64,000 bases of DNA from JACVRW01 sp963812415 (lineage in GTDB: Bacteria > Actinomycetota > Thermoleophilia > Solirubrobacterales > Thermoleophilaceae). Within the stretch, counting starts at the first letter, position 1. Each line of letters starts with the position of its first letter. Positions 52,643 to 61,449 of this stretch are shown piece after piece. The DNA is taken from NCBI GenBank assembly GCA_963812415.1, contig CAWEVH010000029.1, positions 82,833 through 146,832 of the forward strand, read 5' to 3'. The notes below the pieces were generated by a model. The model searched no databases, was not told where the DNA came from, and worked only from the letters and a program-made list of their open reading frames with translations. The position numbers were made by a program, and so were the translations under genes.

Positions 52643-54847
52643 TCGGCGATCTCCGCCTTCGTCTGCTCGGCCTGCCGGCGGACCGTTCCGAGCACGTGCG
52701 GGTTCACGCCCTTGTCCTTGAACCGGGACACCATCCGGTCGGCCACCTTGGCCGCCTTCTGGGTGTTGCCGGCCTTCGCCTCGGCACGCGCGAGCCGGCG
52801 CATCACCATGTTCAGCGTGATGTTGTCCACGCCCTCGTCCCCGGTCGAGCTCTCCTCGACCGCGCCCAGCAGCTTGGCGGCGTCGCGCGGCTCGGCCTTG
52901 CGCAGCCTCAGGCGCTTGTCCGCCGTCAGGTCCTTGAAGTCGCGCTCGGCGTTCACGCCCTTGGCGAGCAGCGCGTACACCGCGAGCCGGTGGTCAGGGT
53001 GCTCCTCGAGCAGCGTGTCCATCGCCTCGCGACCCTTGTGGAGCGAGTCGGCGTCCGAGCCGAGCAGCGCGAGCAGCTTGCCCTGCTCCTCGCCCATCAG
53101 GAGCTCGCCCACCCGCTCGTCGTCGGCCGAGGCCGGCGGCCGCACGCGCAGCCCGAGCACCGGTGACATCACCCGCGAGCCGTCGGCGGCGACGTACTGC
53201 GCGCGCAGCTCGTAGCGGCCGGGCTGCTCGAAGTAGAAGCCGTCGCGGCCGAAGCCGATGTAGGCGCTGTCGTAGATCGCCGGCTGGCCGGGATCCAGGT
53301 GCGTCTTGCGCTCCTCGTCCACGCAGTGGCGCAGCATCGGACGGTGGAGCACCACCCGGCCGGACGGCTCGCGGATCGCGATCGTCACGAACTCGTCCTT
53401 CGGGTGCAGGTAGCCGTGCGTGTCCTTGCCGCGCAGGTCGGTGGCGCTCAGCTTGAGCTCCACCACCACGGGCTCGCCGTACGCGAACGCGTCGCGCGCG
53501 CGCAGCTCGAGCGCGAGGCCGGAGTGATCGTCGATCGGGTCGGCGAACAGGTCCGGGTCGATCTCCGCCGCGCCCTTGCCGAACGGGTTGGCGCCCATGA
53601 TCACGTTCTTGTAGGCGCCGTGGCGCAGGTGCACGAGCTCGTTGTCCGAGAACTGGAACGGGAAGCTCGACCAATAGGCGCCCTCGCCGCCGGGCGCAGG
53701 CGGCGTGGGTTGGTACTTCCAGGCGTAGTTCATCCACGACAGCTCGCCCAGGCCGCCGTTCGGCCCGAGCGGCGCCGGCGGGTCGGCCAGGTGCTTCTGC
53801 CACGAGTGCAGGAGGTTGAACGCGTGCCCGAGCTCGTGCACGTAGGTGCGAAGCGCGGCGCGCTGGCTGTTCGCGTCCTCGCCCTGGATCGCGTCCCAGA
53901 AGACGGCTGCGCCCTGACGCTGGAAGACGTCGGAGTAGTCGAACATGATTCCCCGGTAGCCGTCATCGTGGGAGGTGGCCACCAGCATCCAGACGCGCCA
54001 CTGGGGCTGGTCGGAGAACAGGCTGAAGTGGTTGGCCATCGCGTTGTGGAGCTCGCTGTCCGACCAGGTCGGCGACGCGCCGCCGCCGGCTGCCGAGGTG
54101 GGGATCACGTTCGGCGCGCCCGTCTCCATCAGCTCGATGCCGGCCTCGGCGAACGCCTTCGACACGCTCAGCACGCGCGGCGGGCTGCCCGCAGGCTGCG
54201 TGAGCGAGCCGGTGTCGTAGGACACGAACGGGATCGCGCCCGCCACCGAGTCCTGCTCCCACTGGATCGTGCGGAAGTACTGCGAGGCAAACGCGCACAG
54301 GTAGCTGGCGCCGGGGGTGCTCGGCGGCGTGATGAACTGCACGGTGGCCGGCTTGGCCGGCCCGACCAGGCTCGCCCGCGGGATCGTCACGCGCACGAAC
54401 GGCGCGCCGGCGGCCCAGGTGTAGGTGCCGAGCCCCTCGATCCGCACCTCGGTCGCGCCGATCGTGATCGCCGCGCCGGCGACCTCGAACGAGCCGAAGT
54501 AGGACGTGGTCGAGCCCGCCACCGAGAAGAAGTCGCCGCTCACGCGGCCCAGTGGATGGGGACCGTCCACGTCGACGCGCAGCTCGAGCTGCCACGCCGC
54601 TCCGGTGCTGCGGTACCGGCCATGCACGGCGCGCTTTGGGAGCGTGACCGGGGGGAGCTGTGGGATCGGCTTCGGCTGCGCCTCCGCGACCGGCGGCGTC
54701 CGCGGGCGGGGCGGCCTCCGGCCGAGCGCTCCGCTCGAGCGCCTCCGCCGGGGCGTGGCCGTTGCCTCCGAGCAACTCCTCGGAGCCGAACTCGACGGCG
54801 GTGGGAGCAGCGTCCGGGACGACCGTCGGGTCAGAGAGCGCCGGCAT
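52639..54847 (-). CDS. Metzincin-like zinc metalloprotease protein (frameshifted near the N-terminus)
   Basis: About 735 aa. ATG 54847 follows a strong AGGAGG and reads MPALSDPTVVPDAAPTAVEF. A frame break between ~54640 and 54760 (a CCCCCC run near 54650 is one candidate) joins this to LPKRAVHGRYRSTGAAW. A beta domain follows, then the metzincin zinc motif HELGHAFNLLH at 53838-53806 and a Met-turn-like SWMNY about 30 residues later. A second beta domain (RPPASADDERVG end) and a helical C-terminus with NTQKAAKVADRM complete it. No signal peptide is visible. It is encoded with the two-TM TPR-like protein and divergent from a SARP regulator. Function and substrate are unknown. Confidence 0.68.
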
Positions 54848-54894
54848 GGATTCCTCCTGTGAGGTTGAGGGGATGACGCCAGCGTGCTCCCGGG

Positions 54895-54987
54895 CCGTCA
54901 CGCCCCCGTCACCGCACCGTCACCGATTTGCACGGTTTGCGGGCAAAAGCGTCCATCGTTTCGTGCGATCCGTCACACGTCCGTTGA
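54895..54987. promoter_or_regulatory. SARP-type heptamer repeats with 11-bp spacing
   Basis: CCGTCAC occurs at 54895, 54906 and 54917, exactly 11 bases apart. A second pair is CCGTCAC at 54970 and CCGTTGA at 54981, also 11 apart. SARP/AfsR proteins bind direct heptamers repeated every 11 bases, overlapping the -35 region, and a SARP gene starts at 55020. The second pair overlaps TTGACG (54984-54989), a possible -35, with TACAAG (55008-55013) as a possible -10. Response regulators such as PhoP also use 11-bp direct repeats, so the binder is not certain. Confidence 0.65.
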
Positions 54988-55019
54988 CGGCCCCGGGTAA
55001 TCGGGCGTACAAGGGAGAC

Positions 55020-55718
55020 GTGCCCCCTCGCGCACGCCTGGTCCTGTTGGGGGCGCTCGAGCTCGAGCGCGACGGCGAGCCCGTCCCGCTCCCGGCGAGC
55101 GCGCGCAGGCTGCTCGCCTTCACCGCGCTCCACGGACGCCCCCTCTCGCGGGTCTACGTCGCCGGCACGCTGTGGCTCGACTCGGAGAGCGACGCGCGCG
55201 CGGCCGCCAGCCTGCGCTCGGCGCTCTGGCGCCTTCACCGCGCCGCGGGCGAGGTCGTGCGGGCCGACGCCCACGAGCTCAGCCTGGCCCCCTGGGTCGA
55301 GGTCGACCTGCACCAGGTGTCCGCGGTCGCCCACGAGGTGCTCGCGGGACGGGCGCTGCGCCCCGACCTGGTGCGCCAGCTCGCCTGGTCGGACGAGCTG
55401 CTGCCCGACTGGTACGACGAGTGGGTCGAGTCCGAGCGGGAGCGCTTCCGCCAGCTGCGGCTGCACGCGCTCGAGCGACTCTGCGAGCGCCTGTGCACCG
55501 CCGGGCGCTTCGACGACGCGCTCGAGGCCGGCCTCGCCGCGGTGCGCGCCGAGCCGCTGCGCGAGAGCGCCCACCGCGCGATGATCGGTATGCACCTGGC
55601 CGAGGGCAACGTCGGCGAGGCGGTGCGCCAGTACGACACCTGCGAGCGCCTGATGTCGCGCGAGCTCGGCGTGCGCCCGTCGCGCAAGACGCTGCGGCTG
55701 GTCGAGGGCTTTCGCTAG
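55020..55718 (+). CDS. SARP family transcriptional regulator (wHTH + BTAD, no STAND domain)
   Basis: 232 aa; GTG start after AAGGGAG. The N-terminal winged helix has RLVLLGALELERDGEPVPLPASARRLLAFTALH and SRVYVAGTLWLDSESDARAAASLRSALWRL, with the OmpR-like layout. The bacterial transcriptional activator domain follows, with the helical LRLHALERLCERL...LEAGLAAVRAEPLRESAHRAMIGMHL. It ends shortly after the BTAD, so this is a small SARP without an NB-ARC or TPR tail. It is divergent from the metzincin/TPR cassette, whose promoter holds matching 11-bp repeats. It probably activates that cassette, itself, or both. Confidence 0.85.
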   Translation: MPPRARLVLLGALELERDGEPVPLPASARRLLAFTALHGRPLSRVYVAGTLWLDSESDARAAASLRSALWRLHRAAGEVVRADAHELSLAPWVEVDLHQVSAVAHEVLAGRALRPDLVRQLAWSDELLPDWYDEWVESERERFRQLRLHALERLCERLCTAGRFDDALEAGLAAVRAEPLRESAHRAMIGMHLAEGNVGEAVRQYDTCERLMSRELGVRPSRKTLRLVEGFR

Positions 55719-56320
55719 GACCGTCTCCCCGTCCCGCTTCGTTGAGGGATCTCGGGCTTCGACCGGATTCTGGGCTGGGTCGAGGCCGCGCCCGCCTGGC
55801 GGGCTCGGGCAGAGCGCTCGACGCGCAGGCGAGCGCGATCGCTCGCGTGGTTTTCCATCACTGTGGACGCAAACCGCGCGACCGATGGTTGGCGAGCCAA
55901 GCGACCGGGGCGCGGGGGATCAGGCGAGCCGGACCGCGTCACCGCTCGGCTCGACCGCCAGACCAAGCGCATACACCCGACCGGAATCCAAGCCACGACG
56001 ATGGCCGAACCGGCGCTTGCGATGACCGCATGAAACAGCGCCGGTCAACCCAGGACGAAGGTCCGGGACGACCGCCGGGATCTCGCTTGGTGCCTGCTTG
56101 GGAGCAGGGAGTACCGCACGCTGCGCCTTGCAGGGGGGCTGCCGGACTCCTGCATCCGTCGAGAACCATGCGTCTCAGGTCGCCTAAGGCTCATCGTCCA
56201 TTCCGGCAGTCCGATGGGACCCCGCCAAGACGCTCGCTTGGCGCTACGAGCAGGCGCCCCGGCGGTGGGCGATGATCGATCGCTGTTGCGGCCCGCGGGC
56301 TGGGGTTAAGCTCGGCCGCG
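55719..56320. other. ~600-bp gap without a supported gene
   Basis: Short open frames exist on both strands, but none has protein-like composition or a ribosome site. A palindromic stretch CGAGCGCGATCGCTCG lies near 55830. No tRNA-like fold was recognised. Nothing further can be said. Confidence 0.5.
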
Positions 56321-56944
56321 GTGGGCGAGACCGGTTCCATTGAGGTGCGCGATCTCAGATCGGCCGAGGTTGCCGAGGCGGTCGGGGTGCTGGCGCGTGG
56401 AATGCGGGACAACCCGCTCCACGTGGCGGCCTACGGCGACGATCCAGAGCGCCGTTTGCGTTCCCACGCGCGCTTGATGCGCGGTCTGTTTCGTGTGTTC
56501 CGGGCTCAGCAGCCGATCTGCGCGATTCGGGACGGCAGGCTCGTCGGCGTGACTGGGGTTGCGCCGGGTGGAACCTGCCAGCCGACCGCGGGACAGCGTT
56601 TCCGTCTGCTCCCGAGCGTCGTCGCACTCGGGCCGCGGACGGCGGCGCGGGTGGGCAAGTGGATTTCCATCTGGGCGAAGCACGACCCGGACGAAACGCA
56701 TGTCCATCTCGGCCCGTTGGCCGTTGACGCACATGTGCAAGGGCAGGGAATCGGATCGCTGATCATGCAGGAGCACTGCCGTCGGCTCGACCAGACGGGC
56801 GAGGTCGGCTACCTCGAGACGGACAAGCCCGAAAACGTGCGCTTCTACGAGCGCTTCGGCTTCGAAGTGATCGGAGAGGAACCGGTGCTCGGCGTCCCGA
56901 ACTGGTTCATGCGCCGCCCGCCCCACCCCGACGCCGGTTCGTAG
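56321..56944 (+). CDS. GNAT family N-acetyltransferase
   Basis: 207 aa from GTG 56321. The acetyl-CoA-binding segment is LGPLAVDAHVQGQGIGSLIM (Q/R-x-x-G-x-G/A loop), followed by the typical ETDKPENVRFYERFGFEVIGE. It transfers an acetyl group to an unknown amine. The N-terminus (IEVRDLRSAEVAEAVGVLARGM) fits the family start. No obvious SD is seen, so an alternative start is possible. It stands alone between two gene-poor stretches. Confidence 0.82.
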   Translation: MGETGSIEVRDLRSAEVAEAVGVLARGMRDNPLHVAAYGDDPERRLRSHARLMRGLFRVFRAQQPICAIRDGRLVGVTGVAPGGTCQPTAGQRFRLLPSVVALGPRTAARVGKWISIWAKHDPDETHVHLGPLAVDAHVQGQGIGSLIMQEHCRRLDQTGEVGYLETDKPENVRFYERFGFEVIGEEPVLGVPNWFMRRPPHPDAGS

Positions 56945-57279
56945 GGCGGGTCTACTCAGGTGCTGCGGTGCCCCTCCAACGCCGGCCGCGCCATCGGCCC
57001 TTCGCGCTCGCACCCCTAGCGCGACGCGAGCGTCCGAGGCCCACTCGAACACGCCTGCTCAGCCAGGCGAAACGAGAGCGCAGCCTCGCGCGCGCGTCAC
57101 TCCTTTCCGTCGTCCGACTCGAGAGCCAGCGGTACGCCCACGGATGCGCCTGCAACCAGCGAGTAGCAGCAGCGCGGGGCCTCAGCGACGAGGCTTTCTC
57201 GCGCGACGGGGGGCTTGCTTCGGGCACTCGTCGCGTTGCAGCCGGCGGCCTCGCCCACGGCATCGAGACCCGTGCGCAC
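56945..57279. other. 335-bp gap without a supported gene
   Basis: A 60-codon GTG-started frame on the minus strand (57279-57097) follows the micro-ORFs but has low-complexity, unprotein-like composition, so it is not called. Nothing else was seen. Confidence 0.45.
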
Positions 57280-57396
57280 CTATAGCTTGCCGCGAGCGAT
57301 GCGCTGGGCGTCGATCTTCTCGGCGGCTTCACGCGTGCCCGCGACCACGCTCACCTCGCGTCCGCCGACCGTGACCGTCCACGTGCGGGGGAACAT
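57280..57396 (-). CDS. Micro-ORF 3: 38-aa protein
   Basis: ATG 57396 shares a base with the stop of the preceding micro-ORF (TGATG). The product starts MFPRTWTVTVGGREVSV and continues with VAGTREAAEKIDAQRIARGKL, a strand-strand-helix pattern that reads like a small folded domain. No family is recognised. It is the third of three coupled micro-ORFs downstream of a response-regulator remnant and operator copy. Confidence 0.5.
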   Translation of the reverse strand: MFPRTWTVTVGGREVSVVAGTREAAEKIDAQRIARGKL

Positions 57397-57527
57397 CAGG
57401 TCTTGCCCCCCGGGAGGATGCGGCGCCACCAGCTGATGCGTCGCGGCCGGGAGCGACGGTATTCGGAGATCGTCAGCCCCGCCGGAATGTCCGGCTCGCC
57501 GACGTAGATCGTTGCGAAGGCGGTCAT
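57396..57527 (-). CDS. Micro-ORF 2: 43-aa protein
   Basis: ATG 57527 is preceded by AGGAGA at a good distance. The product starts with a short strand and acidic turn (MTAFATIYVGEPDIPAGL) and ends basic and Trp-containing (RPRRISWWRRILPGGKT), a possible membrane- or nucleic-acid-interacting tail. The function is unknown. It lies 15 bases after the 68-aa gene and overlaps the next micro-ORF by one base. Confidence 0.55.
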   Translation of the reverse strand: MTAFATIYVGEPDIPAGLTISEYRRSRPRRISWWRRILPGGKT

Positions 57528-57542
57528 TGTTGCCATCTCCTC

Positions 57543-57749
57543 TCAGCCGACCTGTGGCCCGGAGAGCTCGGCGCGCAGGGTCGCGATCTCGGTGACGGCG
57601 GCCCCGACGTATGCGCGGGTCGTCGCCTCGATCTCGCCCTCGAGGTCGGCCATGTAGGCGGAGTCGCTCGCGAGGTCCTCGATCGAAGCCAGCGCGCGCT
57701 CTGCCCGGAGCTCCTTAAGGTGGTTGTAGATCTCGAGTGCGAAGTCCAT
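57543..57749 (-). CDS. Micro-ORF 1: 68-aa helical protein sharing its start with the ABC ATPase gene
   Basis: ATG 57749 (MDFALEIYNHLKELRAER...). The five first codons and the ~100 bases upstream are a diverged copy of the sequence in front of the ABC ATPase at 61338, which also begins MDFAL. The protein is acidic and helical with SIEDLASDSAYMADLEGEIEAT. It is the first gene of a three-gene micro-operon. A longer frame to 57842 exists, but the operator-like repeat there argues for the short start. Confidence 0.55.
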   Translation of the reverse strand: MDFALEIYNHLKELRAERALASIEDLASDSAYMADLEGEIEATTRAYVGAAVTEIATLRAELSGPQVG

Positions 57750-57812
57750 GGGACGACGGTACGGGCGGGCGCCGGCGCGCGCGTCGGGCGGCAGGCGGAA
57801 CGTCGGGGCCCC

Positions 57813-57855
57813 GAGCGGATGAGATGCCCTTGGCGGGCTCATCCGCTCGAATGAG
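57813..57855 (-). promoter_or_regulatory. Operator copy B: GAGCGGATGAG / CTCATCCGCTC / ATGAG
   Basis: Perfect 11-bp inverted repeat at 57813-57823 and 57838-57848, with a further ATGAG half-site at 57851-57855. It is the same arrangement as at 61401-61442. It sits between the response-regulator remnant and the first micro-ORF, as copy A sits between the intact regulator and the ABC ATPase. Confidence 0.55.
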
Positions 57856-57903
57856 GCCGCTCACCCGCGGCTTCAGAGCCCGCGCGAGCGGCCTATGCGT
57901 GAG

Positions 57904-57988
57904 CTACTCGGCGCCGGGGGCGTAGGCGTAGATGACTGCCTGGACGCGGTCGCGGAGCCCGAGCTTGCAGAACAGATGGAGACGTGAC
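57904..57988 (-). pseudogene. Remnant of a LuxR/NarL-type response regulator (C-terminal HTH tail)
   Basis: Minus-strand reading gives KLGLRDRVQAVIYAYAPGAE and a stop at 57904-57906, against KLGLRDRVQAVIYAYETGLIAPGDE at the end of the regulator at 61450. Homology continues to about 57988 (HVS...), with a one-base deletion. The rest of the gene is missing. It is either a decayed paralogue or part of a segmental duplication with operator copy B. No gene is seen in 57989-58080. Confidence 0.6.
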
Positions 57989-58080
57989 GGGCCGATGCGT
58001 TGTCGTTGGTCGCTTGCCCGGATGCTTGGTCTGAGACCAGGACGCGGCCACGCAGGCGCCATCTGGGGACGCCGACCCGG

Positions 58081-60542
58081 CTACTCCCCCACCCCGATCG
58101 CCTCGACCGGCCGCGAGCGCAGCGCCCGCCGCGTCGGCAGCGCCAGGGCGAGCAGCGCCAGCAGCGCCGAGACGCCGAGGATCGCCGCGAGCTGGTCGGG
58201 CGGCACGTGCGGACGGAGGCTGCCCGTCAGCGCGTGGCTGAGCGGCAGCAGCGCCGTGGCCGCGATCGCCAGGCCGAGCCCGAGCCCGATCGCGATGATC
58301 AGGCCGGCCTCCCAGCGCGCCATCGAGCGCACCTGGCGCGGGTCCCGCCCACGAGCCGCAGGAGCCCGAGCTCGCGGCCGCGCTGCAGCGCGATCATCGC
58401 CAGCGTGTTGACCACCGCGATCGACGTGAAGGCGAAGATGATCGCGACGAACAGCGGGCCGAGCCAGCGGTTGATCTCGCGGTCGGCGTCGGTCACGTGG
58501 CCAGCGAGGCCCGGTCGCTCACCCGCAGCCCCGGATACCGCGGGGCCAGTGCCCGCAGGCGCCGGGCGACGGCGGCCGGGTCGCCGGTCTGCACGAGGAT
58601 CGTCCCGAGCAGCGGGCTCGTCTGGTGGCCGGCCGCGAGCTCGGGTGCGAGCAGGGCGTCGCCGAACCCCAGCGCGCGGCGTGTAGATCGCCACGACGGT
58701 GGCGCGCGTGCGGGTCCCGTCGCCGAGCATGACCGGCACGCGGTCGCCGATCCGGGCGTGCGCGGCGTCGGCGCGCCGGCGCCCGAGCGCGATCGTGTCG
58801 CCGTGCAGCTCCGCCAGCGATCCGGCGGTCACGCCGACGTCGAGTCCGCCGCCCTGCCCCCCGCTGAGGATCTGCGCGGGGACGACGTCGTCGGAGACGC
58901 CCGAGGCTCGGGCCGAGCGTCGTGGGGGTCAGGGCGACCGCCGAGCGCACGCCGGGAGTGGCGCGCACGTCGGCCAGCGCCGCGGCCGGCAGTCCGGGAC
59001 CGGTGCTCGTGATCGCGAGCTCGCCGGTCAGGCCCGCCTGCCGCTGCTGGGTGACGGCGTGGTCGATCGTGGTCGAGCTGAACAGCAGGGTGCAGCTCAG
59101 GCCGACGGTGAGCATCAGCGGCGTGCTGGCCGACGAGAAGCGCCGCGTGGCGGTGCGCAGGTTCGCCGACGCGAGGAAGCCGCCGACCGGGGAGAGCCGC
59201 GCGAGCGGCGGGCCCAGCACCCCGGCGGCGAGACGCGCCACGATCGGTCCGAGGAAGCCGACCGCCGCCACGAGGAAGAGCGCCGTCATCTCCGATGTCG
59301 CCGCGGCCGTGTCCGGGGCGCTGGTGGTGGTCGCGACGGCGAACAGGGGCACCGCGCCGGCGAGCGCCAGCAGGCCGCCGATCACGCGCCCCGGGCCGAG
59401 CAGCCGCGGCTCGACCGCGGCTTCGGTCAGCGCGTGGGTCGGCGGCACGCGGGCGGCGCGCCGGCCGGCGGCGAGCACGGCGAGCAGCGCCGCCACGACG
59501 CCGCCGCCGACGGCCGCCGCGATCGGCAGCCAGCCGGCGCTGACGGTGAGGTTCGGCGGGGCGATGCCGTGGCGCACGAGCCCCTCGGCGAGCTCTCGGC
59601 CGAGGACGGCCCCGGGCCAGATCCCCGCCGCCGAGCCGACGAGGCCGACGATCGCCGCCTCCCAGGAGATCATGCGGCGGATCTGGCCGGGCGTCGCGGC
59701 CACCGCTCGCAGGAGCGCGATCTCGCGCTCGCGCTGCTGGATCGACAGGCCCATCGTGCTGGCCACGACGAAGATCGCGATGAACAGCGCCAGCCCGCCG
59801 AACGACGCGGTGACGGCGATCAGCTCGGTCCGCGCCTGCAGGAGCTCGGGGTACTCGGCCCGGCCGCGCGCGTCCCCGGTGAGCACCTCCGCGCCGCCGC
59901 TGGCGGCGCGCAGGCGCGAGGCGTCGAAGCCGGGGGCGGCGAGCACGCCGATCGCGTCGACCCGGCCCGGGATGACCGGCGAGGCGCGCCGCCTCGCCGT
60001 CGGTGAGGAAGATCGCCGTCTGCTGCCGGACGGGGTGGCGGGGCCGGGCGACGCCGACCACGGTGACGGTGCGGGCGGCCTCGGTGGACGCGAGGCGCAG
60101 CTTCGCGCCGAGCGCCGACGGGGTAGCCGGTGACGACCTCGCCGGGCCCGGCGGGCGGGCGCCCGGCGCTCAGCACGTAGGGCGTCAGCGCGGCGCTGCT
60201 CCACCCGTGGGCGACGGTGGCGCGGCCGCCGAGGCGGGCCGGCGCCGAGACGTCGGCGATCGCCGCCCGGACGCCGGGGACGGCCGCCAGCCGAGCGGCG
60301 AGCGCGGAGTCCACGCGGGCGCGCTCACCGAGCACGACGGCGTCGTCCGTGCCGACGACCTGCTGGCCGGTCACGACGGCCGCGGCGCCGGCGTAGCGCT
60401 CGACGGGCGGATGGGTGCGCAGCGCCGCCTCGAGCGGCATGCCGCCGGCCATCACGAGGGCGGACGACGCGATCAGCGCCACCAGGGCGCCGGCGAACGT
60501 GCTGAGGCGGCCGCGACCGCTGAGGAGGGCGAGACGAAGCAT
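58081..60542 (-). pseudogene. FtsX/MacB-type ABC transporter permease with at least six frameshifts
   Basis: About 820 aa when the frames are joined. The first frame starts MLRLALLSGRGRLSTFAGALVALIASSALVMAG, a first membrane helix and then an extracytoplasmic domain. FtsX segments are IFVVASTMGLSIQQREREIALLRAVAATPGQIRRMI (~59740) and, near the end, FTSIAVVNTLAMIALQRGRELGLLRLVGGT. The final frame ends RRALRSRPVEAIGVGE at 58081. Breaks lie near 60118, 59990, 58905, 58680, 58505 and 58335. Two FtsX domains make it the permease for the neighbouring ATPase. The hydrophobic segments remain intact, so sequence errors are a strong possibility. Confidence 0.72.
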
Positions 60543-60545
60543 GGC

Positions 60546-61338
60546 TCAGCTCCCCAGGTGCGCGAGCTGCTCGGCGACCTCGTCGGCGTCGGGAGCGTCG
60601 AGCATCCCGGCGATCCGCCCGTCGGCGAGGAGGATGACGCGGTCGGCGTGCGCCGCCGCCACGGGGTCGTGGGTGACCATCACGACCGTGTGGCCGTCGA
60701 CGTCGACGACCTCGCGCAGGAGCGCGAGCACGCCGCGCCCGGTGCGGGTGTCGAGCGCTCCGGTCGGTTCGTCGGCGAACACGACCTCCGGCCGCGTGAC
60801 GAGCGCCCGGGCGATCGCGACGCGCTGCTGCTGGCCGCCGGAGAGCTGGGAGGGACGGTGGCGCAGGCGTTGTCCAGCCCGACCCGGGCCGCGACCTCGC
60901 GCACCTCCGAGCGCCGCGGGCGGCGACCGTCCAGGCGCAGCGGCAGGCCGATGTTCTGGGTGACCGTGAGCGAGGGCATCAGGTTGAACGCCTGGAAGAC
61001 GAACCCGATGCGCTCGCGGCGCAGGATCGTCAGCCGCCGCTCGCTGAGCCCCGCCAGCTCGGTGTCGCCGAGAGCGACGCTGCCGGACGTCGGCCGGTCC
61101 AGCCCCGCCGCCACGTGCAGGAACGTGCTCTTGCCCGACCCCGACGGCCCCATGATCGCGGTGAAGGACCCGCGCGCGAAGCGCGATGCTGACGCCGTCG
61201 AGTGCGACGACGGCGCCATCGCCCTCGCCGTAGACCTTGCGGACGTCGCGAAGGGCGATCGCGGGAGCGGTCACGGCGGCTGCGTCGACGTCCCTGGTCG
61301 TGATGAATGCGGTCTTTGTGTCGAGCGCGAAGTCCATG
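60546..61338 (-). CDS. ABC transporter ATP-binding protein, MacB/LolD type (two compensating frameshifts)
   Basis: About 264 aa from ATG 61338. Both ends are in one frame: the N-terminus with ALRDVRKVYGEGDGAVVALDG, and the C-terminus with SQLSGGQQQRVAIARAL (signature), VVFADEPTGALDT (Walker B) and MVTHDP. The middle, between ~61180 and ~60865, is in another frame and supplies the Walker A GPSGSGKST and the Q-loop FVFQAFNLMPSLT. Two indels of opposite effect explain this. It energises the FtsX permease three bases downstream. It lies behind an operator-like repeat next to the response regulator. Confidence 0.82.
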
Positions 61339-61400
61339 GCACGACGGTACGGTCGGGCATCGGCCCGCGCGTCGGGCACCAGGCGGAACATCCTGCTCAC

Positions 61401-61442
61401 GAGCGGATGAGATGCCCTGTCCGCCTCATCCGCTCGAATGAG
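61401..61442 (-). promoter_or_regulatory. Operator copy A: GAGCGGATGAG / CTCATCCGCTC / ATGAG
   Basis: Inverted repeat 61401-61411 and 61425-61435 plus a third half-site ATGAG at 61438-61442, just downstream of the response-regulator stop and 63 bases before the ABC ATPase start. CTCAT/ATGAG pairs also form a second dyad around TCGAGCGG. Such dyads fit a NarL-type dimer. Terminator function of the hairpin is an alternative. Confidence 0.55.
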
Positions 61443-61449
61443 GCGCGAG

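Noticed and set aside
55719..56320. Search for a tRNA or small RNA in the 600-bp gap
   Set aside because: No cloverleaf arms, CCA end or clear promoter-terminator pair could be recognised by eye.
57097..57279. Possible fourth micro-ORF of 60 aa after the 38-aa ORF
   Set aside because: It has a GTG start directly after the previous stop but low-complexity composition and no motif.
57750..57842. N-terminal extension of micro-ORF 1 (shared FRLxPDARAxARPYRR segment with the ABC ATPase gene)
   Set aside because: The similarity in both copies covers the operator and leader, and the frame runs into the inverted repeat. It is more simply a conserved promoter region, although a longer start cannot be excluded.
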